DNA of 8,358 bases, from positions 1 through 8,358 of the forward strand of contig JAPKMW010000189.1 of the NCBI GenBank assembly GCA_026645575.1, in the 5' to 3' direction. Of the stretch, positions 1 through 6,223 are shown piece by piece. The notes beneath the pieces were generated by a model that was not told the origin of the DNA, ran no database searches, and saw nothing but the letters and a program-made list of their open reading frames with translations. Position 1 is the first letter of the stretch. Every line of letters begins with the position of its first letter. The position numbers and the translations under genes are program-made. This DNA is from Caldilineaceae bacterium. Its GTDB lineage: Bacteria; Chloroflexota; Anaerolineae; Caldilineales; Caldilineaceae.

Positions 1-1
1 C

Positions 2-76
2 TTGCGCCGGTTTCAACGGTTACAGTTACGGCAACAATGCCATCAAGGAAAGGGGGTGGATCATGCCGATGCCTAG
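2..76 (+). CDS. Possible 3' end of an upstream gene (partial)
   Basis: Frame 2 is open from the left edge to a TAG at 74-76 and overlaps the primase start by 14 bases. It would encode about 24 residues, rich in Gln and Arg and ending in GKGVDHADA. An end-to-start overlap of this kind is common in operons and would explain the short distance to the primase. The fragment is too short to identify. The frame of the primase is also open to the left edge, so this may be chance. Confidence 0.25.
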   Translation: MRRFQRLQLRQQCHQGKGVDHADA

Positions 77-1094
77 GGCGGAGTTTGTCCGCCTCAAACA
101 GCAGATCAACCTGCTGGACTTGATTGGCGGCGAATTGCACAAAGTGGCGAAGAGCCACGGTGGGGAGTATGCCGGCCCCTGTCCGTTCTGTGGCGGTGAG
201 GACCGCTTCCATGTCCAACCCTTTGCCGAAGGGGGTGGTCGCTGGTTTTGCCGGCAGTGTACTGGTGAACCAACGATCAGTGGCTGGCGTGATGGCTTTG
301 ATTTCCTCATGCGGCGCGACAAGCTAACCTTTCGCGAAGCGGTGGCGACGCTGGAGTCACGCTCCTGGCGGCAAAGCCAGCCGGTACAGATGGTGAAATC
401 AACACACCTGCCCGACTGGCATAGCGCCATGTGGCAGGAGAAAGCCACCACCTGGCTGTCACAGGCTGTGCAGCGCCTCGCCGATCCCGGTTCCGGGTTG
501 GCTGGACGCACCTATCTGCAAGGCCGTGGCCTGACCCCGGCGACCTGGCAAGCGTGGGGCTTGGGCTATGGCAAAGCGTGGCATGTGCGGCGCGCTCGTC
601 ATGAGGATGCCATCTTTCTACCGTGGTGGACAGATGGCGCATTGCAAGCGATCCAGTATCGCTACCTGGCCCCTGCCCTGACCAAACGCGAACGCTATGG
701 GCAGAAAGCCGGCGGGGAGCGCTTGCTCTTTGGCTTGCCCTTGCTCACCGGTGCGCCGACACTCATCTTGGTGGAAGGTGAGCTAAACGCCATTTCCCTT
801 TGGCAAGTGTGTCATGATTGGCATGTTGATGTTCTCTCGTGGGGTTCCCAAGGCAACCTCCTGCGTCCAGCGGTGCTGGCGTCGGTTGCCAAGGTAATCC
901 AGCAAGGGTATCAGCGGGTTATCTTTTGGGCCGATGAAGGGAATATTACGCAGGAAGCGCTGACCGCGCTCCACGCATTGGGTGTAACCCAACCGCAGTT
1001 TATCACTGTTTTTGTTCCCAACGACCAGGACGCCAACGACTTGCTCCAACAAAACCGACTGGAGACATGGGTAGCCAAGCTGCTCTATAACTGA
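63..1094 (+). CDS. Stand-alone primase-type protein: CHC2/P4-like zinc ribbon plus Toprim domain
   Basis: 343 residues. The N-terminal half has a zinc ribbon, C40-PF-C43 with GGEDRFHV behind it, then W61-F-C63-RQ-C66. This spacing and wording match the P4-alpha/phage primase zinc ribbon and the DnaG CHC2 module. The C-terminal half is a Toprim fold: a first strand with the conserved acid in LILVEGELNA (E238), a second acidic site in VIFWADEGN (D291, E292), and DQDANDLL near 321-328. Such proteins synthesise RNA primers or bind template DNA in phages, plasmids and integrated elements. No helicase domain follows, so a helicase partner would have to be encoded elsewhere. The second acidic site reads D-E-G rather than the usual D-x-D, a mild deviation. 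The ATG at 63 is preceded by a purine-rich ribosome site (AAGGAAAGGGGG, 46-57). A second ATG two codons on (69) is possible. A strong terminator follows, so this is the last gene of its transcript. The class assignment is firm; the host element is inferred. Confidence 0.85.
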   Translation: MPMPRAEFVRLKQQINLLDLIGGELHKVAKSHGGEYAGPCPFCGGEDRFHVQPFAEGGGRWFCRQCTGEPTISGWRDGFDFLMRRDKLTFREAVATLESRSWRQSQPVQMVKSTHLPDWHSAMWQEKATTWLSQAVQRLADPGSGLAGRTYLQGRGLTPATWQAWGLGYGKAWHVRRARHEDAIFLPWWTDGALQAIQYRYLAPALTKRERYGQKAGGERLLFGLPLLTGAPTLILVEGELNAISLWQVCHDWHVDVLSWGSQGNLLRPAVLASVAKVIQQGYQRVIFWADEGNITQEALTALHALGVTQPQFITVFVPNDQDANDLLQQNRLETWVAKLLYN

Positions 1095-1105
1095 TGTTCC
1101 CATGA

Positions 1106-1126
1106 GCATGGAAAAAAAGTCCATGC
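1106..1126 (+). other. Small A-rich-loop hairpin after the primase gene
   Basis: The arms GCATGGA (1106-1112) and TCCATGC (1120-1126) pair perfectly over 7 bp around an AAAAAAG loop. It sits between the primase stop and the main terminator, giving two hairpins in tandem. It has no U-tail on the plus strand and so is unlikely to terminate alone. It may protect the transcript end or help form the termination complex. Confidence 0.45.
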
Positions 1127-1130
1127 CCTT

Positions 1131-1160
1131 GCGCTCTGATTTTGGTCAGAGCGCTTTTTT
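1131..1160 (+). terminator. Rho-independent terminator of the primase transcript
   Basis: The 9-bp perfect stem GCGCTCTGA (1131-1139) pairs with TCAGAGCGC (1146-1154) around a 6-base loop and is followed directly by six T (1155-1160). It begins 36 bases after the primase stop. It also separates the primase from the convergent gene ending at 1209. On the minus strand there is no T-run after the stem, so it should work mainly for the plus strand. Confidence 0.92.
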
Positions 1161-1208
1161 ATGCCTGTACTTCCAAATACTTGGTCTGTTTATTTCTTTG
1201 GATTACCC

Positions 1209-1682
1209 TTACAACCCCAATGCCGACAGACCGGGATGATCATCCGGGCGGCGACCCAAAGGCCAGTGAAATTTGCGCTCGGCTTCTGCAATGGGGAGGT
1301 CGTTGATGCTGGCAAGGCGTCGTTGCATCAAGCCCAACGCGTCGAATTCCCAATTCTCATTGCCATAGGAACGGAACCAGGAGCCGCTGTCATCATGCCA
1401 TTCGTAGGCGAAGCGGACCGCGATCCGATTGTCCTGTGCGATCCATAGCTCCTTGATGAGCCGATACGCCTGTTCTTTGGCCCATTTGCGCTGCAAAAAG
1501 GCGACAATTTGATCGCGGCCCGTAATAAACTCGGCACGATTGCGCCAGATGCTGTCAACCGTGTACGCCAGGGACACGCGGTGCGGATCGCGGCTGTTCC
1601 AGGCATCTTCGGCCAGCCGCACCTTTTGGATCGCCGCAGCCCTGTCGAATGGTGGTAGCGGGGGTCGCGCTTCATTTTTCAT
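1209..1682 (-). CDS. SnoaL/NTF2-like protein of the DUF1348 family
   Basis: 157 residues. It matches the DUF1348 family (NTF2/SnoaL-like superfamily) along nearly its whole length. Recognisable landmarks are RPPLPPFDR near the start, [14 protein letters not shown] (about 21-34), [17 protein letters not shown] (about 43-59), [20 protein letters not shown] (about 75-94), [12 protein letters not shown] (about 102-113) and the terminal [19 protein letters not shown]. Proteins of this fold are small cone-shaped cytosolic dimers that bind or isomerise small molecules. No reaction is established for DUF1348. It is the last gene of a probable three-gene minus-strand unit, 72 bases after the hydrolase. 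The start at 1682 has an AGAGAGG ribosome site eight bases upstream, preceded by a large hairpin. No signal peptide or membrane segment is seen. Confidence 0.9.
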   Translation of the reverse strand: MKNEARPPLPPFDRAAAIQKVRLAEDAWNSRDPHRVSLAYTVDSIWRNRAEFITGRDQIVAFLQRKWAKEQAYRLIKELWIAQDNRIAVRFAYEWHDDSGSWFRSYGNENWEFDALGLMQRRLASINDLPIAEAERKFHWPLGRRPDDHPGLSALGL

Positions 1683-1703
1683 GGGTGATTCCTCTCTTTC
1701 CAG

Positions 1704-1736
1704 AGAAGACCGACTTTTACCAAAAGTCGGTCTTCT
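1704..1736 (-). terminator. Perfect 15-bp hairpin between hydrolase and DUF1348 genes
   Basis: AGAAGACCGACTTTT (1704-1718) and its exact complement (1722-1736) flank a 3-base loop. It begins 18 bases after the hydrolase stop and ends 21 bases before the DUF1348 start, so it takes up nearly half of the 72-base spacer. No U-run follows on either strand; the only T-rich stretch is inside the stem. It may terminate partially, protect the upstream mRNA end from 3' nucleases, or set different levels for the two genes. A classical intrinsic terminator is less likely. Confidence 0.5.
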
Positions 1737-1754
1737 GCGTGTTGCGTAAATCGA

Positions 1755-2780
1755 TTACTGAACGTGTTCCAACAAAAATGCCCGCATCAGCCCTGCAATG
1801 ACATCGCCATCCTCTTCCAGGGCAAAGTGACCGGTGTTGAGCAAGTGAAATTCGATCTGCTCTAGGTCACGCAGATAGGGGTAGGCGCCGGCGGCCGGGA
1901 AGATCTGGTCATTTTTGCCCCAGACCACCAGGGTCGGGGGTTGCGCTGCGCGTAAGTATTGCTGCCATTCGGGATAGAGGGGCAGATTGGTGCGGTAGTC
2001 GTAGAAGAGCTGAAGCTGGATCTCCTTGTTCCCAGGGCGGTCCATGCCATATTGGGCCACCACCCAGTTGGCCGGTTCAATGCGCTGAGGGTTGCGCGTG
2101 CCGTGGGTGTACTGCCACTCTGTCCCCGCCAGGGTTAGAAAATCATGGAGGGGGGCTTGGGTCGCTGCGCTGGGGTTCTCCCAAAGGGCGCGGATCGGAT
2201 CCCAAAATTCCTCCAGTCCCTCGGCATAGGCATTGCCGTTCTGAATAATCAAGGCTTGCACCCGTTCCGGCTGGGCGGTCGCCAAGCGATAGCCAATCGG
2301 GGCGCCATAGTCCATCAAATAGAGGCTATACTGTTCTACGCCCAACGCTTGGACAAACTTGCCCATGATCTCAGCCAGGTTGTCGAAGGTATAGTCGAAC
2401 TCATCGACTGACGGCATGGCGCTGCGCCCAAAACCGGGGTAATCGGGCGCAATCAGGTGAAACTGATCTGACAGCGCCGGGATGAGATTGCGGAACATGT
2501 GAGACGAGGTGGGGAAGCCATGTAGCAGCAGGATCACGGGGGCATCCTGCGGGCCGGCCTCCCGATAGAAGATGTCCAGCCCATCGATCGTAATACTCTT
2601 GTGCAAGGTCGGATAGGTGATCGTGCGGCCCGGCCCAGAGAACGACTGGTTGACTGGTTCAACGGCTGCCGCTGAGACCGGCAGTGACGGGGCCAAGAAT
2701 GCGATGGGGGCGCTGGTTATAATCAGGATGGCGATCAGCAAAATCAAGGCGCTGACTGGTTTACCTATTTTCTGTTTCAT
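1755..2780 (-). CDS. Exported or membrane-anchored alpha/beta hydrolase, epoxide-hydrolase-like
   Basis: 341 residues. Residues 1-39 form a signal peptide or anchor: KQKIGK, a hydrophobic stretch (about 9-33), then VSAAA as a possible cleavage site, so the enzyme likely acts outside the membrane. The mature part is an alpha/beta hydrolase with an Asp nucleophile. HGFP (87-90) forms the oxyanion region, DYPGFGRS (113-120) is typical of epoxide hydrolases, and D157 in YLMDYGAPIG is the nucleophile. D291 (WGKNDQIFP) is the probable acid and H318 (NTGHFALE) the catalytic base. The cap region 256-272 carries several tyrosines, which in epoxide hydrolases polarise the epoxide ring. The family usually has Trp after the nucleophile; here it is Tyr. 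HGFP rather than HG-N/E-P argues against haloalkane dehalogenase. The substrate is unknown. The start at 2780 has AGAAAGG eight bases upstream. It lies 114 bases after the isochorismatase-like gene and is probably co-transcribed with it. Confidence 0.87.
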   Translation of the reverse strand: MKQKIGKPVSALILLIAILIITSAPIAFLAPSLPVSAAAVEPVNQSFSGPGRTITYPTLHKSITIDGLDIFYREAGPQDAPVILLLHGFPTSSHMFRNLIPALSDQFHLIAPDYPGFGRSAMPSVDEFDYTFDNLAEIMGKFVQALGVEQYSLYLMDYGAPIGYRLATAQPERVQALIIQNGNAYAEGLEEFWDPIRALWENPSAATQAPLHDFLTLAGTEWQYTHGTRNPQRIEPANWVVAQYGMDRPGNKEIQLQLFYDYRTNLPLYPEWQQYLRAAQPPTLVVWGKNDQIFPAAGAYPYLRDLEQIEFHLLNTGHFALEEDGDVIAGLMRAFLLEHVQ

Positions 2781-2812
2781 GAGTGGAACCTTTCTGTTCT
2801 GTGCTGTAAATC

Positions 2813-2885
2813 GTCTTGTAGTCGTTTAGTCGCGTAGTCGTCTCGTCCAGACCACGCGACCACACGACCACACGACCACACGACC
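2813..2885. repeat. Mirrored 8-bp-periodic GTCG repeat array
   Basis: The left half has units starting with GTC every 8 bases: GTCTTGTA (2813), GTCGTTTA (2821), GTCGCGTA (2829) and GTCGTCTC (2837). The right half has three exact copies of CGACCACA (2857-2880) plus CGACC (2881-2885), which is the same GTCG-type unit on the opposite strand. The halves can fold on each other: GTCGCGTAGTC (2829-2839) pairs with GACCACGCGAC (2850-2860) over 11 positions with one mismatch. It fills most of the 114-base spacer between the hydrolase and isochorismatase-like genes. It may act as a transcript-end structure or be a short replicating repeat; no function is known to me. Confidence 0.7.
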
Positions 2886-2894
2886 GCATCTAAA

Positions 2895-3572
2895 CTAGCG
2901 CGCCCGTTCAATCAACTGTACGGCGGTTGCCGTGGTGAGGACGGTGTTGGCCATGAAGCGGAAGTTTGTCACCGCACTGGCATAGCCATCGCCTTCGGGC
3001 ACTTTGGCGGCGGCGGTGGCATCCTGGACGACGGCAACTTCAAAACCCTGTTCTAACAGTTCACGCATGTGGGATTCGGTGCAAAGGTTGGCCGACATGC
3101 CTGCCAGGATCACCTTATTGATGCCACGCTTGCGTAACTGCAAGACCAAATCATTGGATTCCGGGCCATAGACCTTGTGGGGGCTAACAATCACCGTCTT
3201 CCCATCCTCGATATAGGGCTTGTACTCGTCCAGCCAGTCGGCGCCTGAACCGGCAAACCCCTCCAAGGTCAGGGGGCCTTTGCGATCAAACATCCCGATC
3301 GCGTGCATCAGCTTTTCGAGCGCCCCTTCAAAGTGCCAGCCATGATCGGTGGGATAATAGTAGTGGGGAGAAATGAAGACCGCCATGCCCTTGGCTTTGG
3401 CGACCTTGAACAAAGCAGCGATATTGGCGACGGTGTTATTTTCCATGACGCTCTCGCCAACAACGCCCCATGTCACGCCATTGGGACTCAAAAAGTCATT
3501 CTGCGGATCAGTGACCAGCAGCGCCGTATGCTGTAGGTCAACGGCCATGCCGGGATTGGGTAAAACTGCCAT
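2895..3572 (-). CDS. Isochorismatase-like cysteine hydrolase
   Basis: 225 residues from the ATG at 3572. The catalytic triad of the isochorismatase-like superfamily is visible: D22 in LLVTDPQNDFL, K133 in VSPHKVYGP, and C164 in GMSANLCTESHMRELLEQGF, with VVQDATAA (182-188) behind it. Members hydrolyse isochorismate, nicotinamide, N-carbamoyl compounds or related amides through the cysteine. The substrate here cannot be told. The protein has no signal peptide and should be cytosolic. The frame is open 23 codons further upstream (to 3641), but the ATG at 3572 has an AGGAG site nine bases before it and the resulting protein begins where the family does. It is the first gene of the minus-strand enzyme unit, isolated from the response regulator by a terminator, so its own promoter should lie within about 3580-3695. 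I could not identify a convincing one. Confidence 0.9.
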   Translation of the reverse strand: MAVLPNPGMAVDLQHTALLVTDPQNDFLSPNGVTWGVVGESVMENNTVANIAALFKVAKAKGMAVFISPHYYYPTDHGWHFEGALEKLMHAIGMFDRKGPLTLEGFAGSGADWLDEYKPYIEDGKTVIVSPHKVYGPESNDLVLQLRKRGINKVILAGMSANLCTESHMRELLEQGFEVAVVQDATAAAKVPEGDGYASAVTNFRFMANTVLTTATAVQLIERAR

Positions 3573-3694
3573 GATTTTGTTCTCCTGATTGAATGGTTGT
3601 CGAATCGGTGTTGATACATTGCGTATCGCACTGCCATCCAATGATAGCGATCAATCCGGCTTGTGTCGTCAGCGGCCCGTTTATTTTTGCGAAC

Positions 3695-3723
3695 AAAAAA
3701 AGACCGCAAAAAGCGATCTTTTT
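3695..3723 (-). terminator. Rho-independent terminator of the kinase/regulator operon
   Basis: On the minus strand the stem AAAAAGATCGC (3723-3713) pairs with GCGGTCTTTTT (3707-3697), with one G-U pair, around five U in the loop. Seven T in a row (3701-3695) form the tail. On the plus strand the same position is an A-C mismatch, which supports the minus strand as the working direction. It lies 83 bases after the response regulator stop and separates that operon from the enzyme genes. Confidence 0.85.
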
Positions 3724-3742
3724 CTCTGGTGCTGGCAGCACA

Positions 3743-3758
3743 TACAACATTTGTTGTA
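3743..3758. promoter_or_regulatory. Palindrome TACAACA-TT-TGTTGTA
   Basis: The 7-bp arms are perfect, with a 2-base centre, and lie between the response regulator stop and the terminator stem. The shape suits a dimeric DNA-binding protein or a small RNA hairpin. Its position inside a transcribed 3' region, about 170 bases upstream of the isochorismatase-like start, makes an operator role uncertain. Confidence 0.3.
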
Positions 3759-3806
3759 CGAAGCTGGGTTTCATGCCCCTATGATAGCTAGCTGATAAAG
3801 CGCCTG

Positions 3807-4472
3807 CTATGGGTCCATATCCAGCAACGTTAAGCCCTCCCGCATGGCATACAAGGTGGCTTGCACCCGGTTGGCAAGATGGAGTTTGTCCAGAATCCGG
3901 CTGACATGGGTGCGCACAGTGGGTTCGGCGACAATGAGCTGATCAGCAATTTCCTGATTGCTCATGCCTTTGGCAATCAGTTGCAAAACCGTCACTTCGC
4001 GCGCCGTCAACGGTTCGGGGGCCGGTGTCTGTTCGACCTGCGGTTGGCGCAATTCACGCAACACTTTGCGCGCAATGGTGGGATGCAGCGAAGGTTCCCC
4101 TTGGGCGACCTGGCGAATGGCCGCTAATAACTCTTCGAGATCGGCATTTTTGAGCATGTAGCCAAGCGCCCCCGCTTTGATCGCGGGAAAGACCTTGTCA
4201 TCGCCGGAAAAGCTGGTGAGCGCCAGGATGGCAATGGTTGGGTGCTTGGCGCTGATCTGCCGAATGGCTTCGATCCCGTCAACCTGGGGCATCATTAAGT
4301 CCATGAGAATGACGTCCGGCGCCAACGCGGCGGCTTGGGCGATGGCCTCCCCGCCGTCGGCTGCTTCGCCGATGACACGCATGTCGTCGATTTGGGCCAG
4401 CAGCGCTTGCATTCCGCGGCGCACAATGGCATGGTCATCCACAATGAGTAGACGGATCGCTTTTGCGTTCAT
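3807..4472 (-). CDS. NarL/LuxR-family response regulator
   Basis: 221 residues in two domains. The receiver domain (about 6-122) has the acidic pair D12-D13 (LLIVDDHAIVRRGM), the phosphoacceptor D58 (DVILMDLMMPQVDG), T86 (ILALTSFS) and K108 (GYMLKNA). After a proline- and glutamine-rich linker (142-154), a GerE/LuxR helix-turn-helix occupies about 155-215: LTAREVTVLQLIAKGMSNQE, then VAEPTVRTHVSRILDKLHLANR. It is thus a DNA-binding transcription regulator activated by phosphorylation. It overlaps the kinase gene upstream by four bases (ATGA), so the two are translationally coupled and form a cognate pair. Its targets are not shown by the sequence; the enzyme genes downstream are candidates only by position. 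Confidence 0.96.
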   Translation of the reverse strand: MNAKAIRLLIVDDHAIVRRGMQALLAQIDDMRVIGEAADGGEAIAQAAALAPDVILMDLMMPQVDGIEAIRQISAKHPTIAILALTSFSGDDKVFPAIKAGALGYMLKNADLEELLAAIRQVAQGEPSLHPTIARKVLRELRQPQVEQTPAPEPLTAREVTVLQLIAKGMSNQEIADQLIVAEPTVRTHVSRILDKLHLANRVQATLYAMREGLTLLDMDP

Positions 4473-6031
4473 GCCGCTGGTCTCCTCTGCTCGCTAGCCG
4501 GCTGCTCACTATCTGGTTGCGTGCGATATGGCACGGTCACTTCCACAACCGTGCCTTCCCCCGGCGCACTGTGGATGACCAACGTCCCCGCCATCCCTTG
4601 CACGCGTTCACGGATGCTGCGCAAGCCCAGACCGGGATTCGCTGGTGTCGCCGCGGGCGCGAAACCCACGCCATCATCGCGGATGGTCAGGCAAAGCTGG
4701 TTGTCGGCAGTGTTGATTTGCACGGTAACGGTGCTGGCGGTGGCGTGTTTAATCACATTGTTGAGCGCTTCTTGGGCAATTTTATAGAGTTCGCCGGCCA
4801 ATACCGGCGGTAGATCGACCTCGCCCGCCACCGTGAGCGCCACCTGGATCCCGGCACGCGACTCGACGGCGGCGAGCCGATGGTGGAGGGCGCTAACCAG
4901 GCCTTCTGCGGTTAACTCAGGCGGATGCAACTCATAGAGCAGCAGTTGCATGGCCGCCAAGGCCGCGCCGGCCATGCGGCGCGCTTCCTGGAGATTCTCG
5001 GCGGCGACCAACGATTTTTCGGCAGCAAGCGCCAGGCGACCGGCATCGGTAAAGAGAACGGTGCTGTAAATAGACTGCGTGACCGAGTCATGCAGTTCAC
5101 GGGCCAGCCGGTGCCGCTCCGCCAGCACCGCACTTTGTGCATAAAGTTGGGCGTTACGCACCGATTGCTCGATGACCACCCGTTCATGCACCCCAAGCAA
5201 CTGTTCCAAACCGGCGACTTGCGACCGGAGGCGGATAACTTCCCGCTGCATCGCCTCGCCTTGGACAGGCACAGGCGCGGCTGTGGATGTGGGGATCTGT
5301 TCCTGGGGCGCGTCAAAGATCGTGGCTTCCACAAAGGGCAGCAGCGCCATTTTCACATTCAGGGCAAGGGTTTTGAAGGCTTCCGCCGTCTCGCGTGGGA
5401 TGTGGACTTTGGCGAAGAGAATCACGGTAAAGAGGTTGCCCGTTGGCAAGATGCCGCCAAACCCCAAGACCGAGCGAATGCCAAAGGGGATGACAAAGTC
5501 TGCTTGCGCCGGAATGTAGGGACTGCCCACCGCGTCCGCCACGTGGAAGACATTGAAGGTTTTGTGGTCTAAATCCACGAGGAGCGCCGGATCCGGCTGG
5601 ATGACTGTATCCAGGTCTACGCCGAATTGCTGGATGAGTTGGGCAAACATGGGATACACGTTGATATCCAGACCAGTTAGAGGCCAGGCTTGGTGTCCTG
5701 CCGAGCGGCGGCGGTCGTTCCATGCCGGTTGCACCCCCGCCGTTGCCAGTAAGGTGAGACATTTCATGGTCGGATCACTGGGAACGCCGCCGACGACCGC
5801 CTGCACGCACTGGCGCAACGCCCCATCGAGTTTATTGTACGGATGGGTTTTAAAGAGACGCACTAATACACAAGCGCGCTCCCCCGATTGCGGATCGACG
5901 AAATGGTCGTAGAGGTAGCGGACGGTGCGGTTGGCGACCTCTTCCATACTCGTTGCGTCTGTTCCCAGCTTACGCAGCACAGAACCACAGGTTGTCATCT
6001 CCTGGAGGGTGAAAGTTGTCAGATCATACAT
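4469..6031 (-). CDS. Soluble NarL-type sensor histidine kinase (HisKA_3/HATPase_c)
   Basis: 520 residues with no membrane segment, so the stimulus is likely cytosolic. Residues 1 to about 240 form a sensor region of GAF-like character that I cannot name. Its most distinctive stretch is YIPAQADFVIPFGIRSVLGF (172-191), followed by a hydrophobic strand (200-208). A coiled coil (about 258-310) leads into the HisKA_3 domain, where H314 in RLARELHDSVTQSIYST is the phosphorylated histidine. The ATPase domain has the N box EALNNVIKHA (421-430), the G1 box DDGVGF (452-457) and GLGLRSIRERV (467-477). The last 18 residues are polar. The start at 6031 has AGAGG six bases upstream. The stop overlaps the start of the response regulator gene. 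The kinase should pass phosphate to that partner. Confidence 0.95.
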   Translation of the reverse strand: MYDLTTFTLQEMTTCGSVLRKLGTDATSMEEVANRTVRYLYDHFVDPQSGERACVLVRLFKTHPYNKLDGALRQCVQAVVGGVPSDPTMKCLTLLATAGVQPAWNDRRRSAGHQAWPLTGLDINVYPMFAQLIQQFGVDLDTVIQPDPALLVDLDHKTFNVFHVADAVGSPYIPAQADFVIPFGIRSVLGFGGILPTGNLFTVILFAKVHIPRETAEAFKTLALNVKMALLPFVEATIFDAPQEQIPTSTAAPVPVQGEAMQREVIRLRSQVAGLEQLLGVHERVVIEQSVRNAQLYAQSAVLAERHRLARELHDSVTQSIYSTVLFTDAGRLALAAEKSLVAAENLQEARRMAGAALAAMQLLLYELHPPELTAEGLVSALHHRLAAVESRAGIQVALTVAGEVDLPPVLAGELYKIAQEALNNVIKHATASTVTVQINTADNQLCLTIRDDGVGFAPAATPANPGLGLRSIRERVQGMAGTLVIHSAPGEGTVVEVTVPYRTQPDSEQPASEQRRPAA

Positions 6032-6071
6032 GCGTAACCTCTACTGCGCACTCATGCCGTGGAACAAGTCT

Positions 6072-6097
6072 CCCTATCCTGACGCTGGTCGATAGGG
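6072..6097. other. Hairpin in the 5' leader of the kinase operon
   Basis: CCCTATC (6072-6078) pairs with GATAGGG (6091-6097) around a 12-base loop. A second small hairpin, GCATC/GATGC, lies at 6113-6126. Both would sit in the untranslated leader of the kinase mRNA if the promoter at 6137-6145 is right. They may be simple leader structure. Confidence 0.3.
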
Positions 6098-6136
6098 GAA
6101 ATTGAAAAGCAAGCATCGCTAGATGCAGCGACAAGT

Positions 6137-6145
6137 AGTATACCA
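6137..6145 (-). promoter_or_regulatory. Possible extended -10 promoter for the kinase/regulator operon
   Basis: On the minus strand the sequence reads TGG-TATACT, a TGn extended -10 with five of six consensus bases. No good -35 lies 17 bases upstream; a TTGACC is present but much too close. A start near 6130 would give a leader of about 100 bases. The 192-base gap from 6032 to 6223 otherwise shows no gene and no terminator for the methylase fragment upstream. Confidence 0.4.
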
Positions 6146-6223
6146 TAGGTCAAGCGGATTGCTCATTCTATTCATCTGGGCAGTTGTCGGCTCGTCTAGG
6201 GGCCAGTTCATTTTATACCGATA

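Noticed and set aside
1755..2780. Haloalkane dehalogenase as the identity of the alpha/beta hydrolase
   Set aside because: The dehalogenase halide-binding pair (Asn or equivalent after HG, and Trp after the nucleophile) is absent; HGFP and the cap tyrosines fit epoxide hydrolases better.
2857..2885. CRISPR-like short array
   Set aside because: Units are only 8 bases and contiguous with no spacers, so this is a simple tandem repeat.
3573..3641. 23-residue N-terminal extension of the isochorismatase-like protein
   Set aside because: The longer frame is open, but the start at 3572 has an AGGAG site at good distance and the family begins there; the extension shows no family resemblance.
3538..3774. 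78-codon minus-strand ORF downstream of the response regulator
   Set aside because: It runs through the intrinsic terminator and into the isochorismatase-like gene in another frame, and lacks a ribosome site.
4925..5572. 215-codon plus-strand ORF opposite the histidine kinase
   Set aside because: It lies entirely antisense to a well-supported kinase, with no ribosome site and no domain features.
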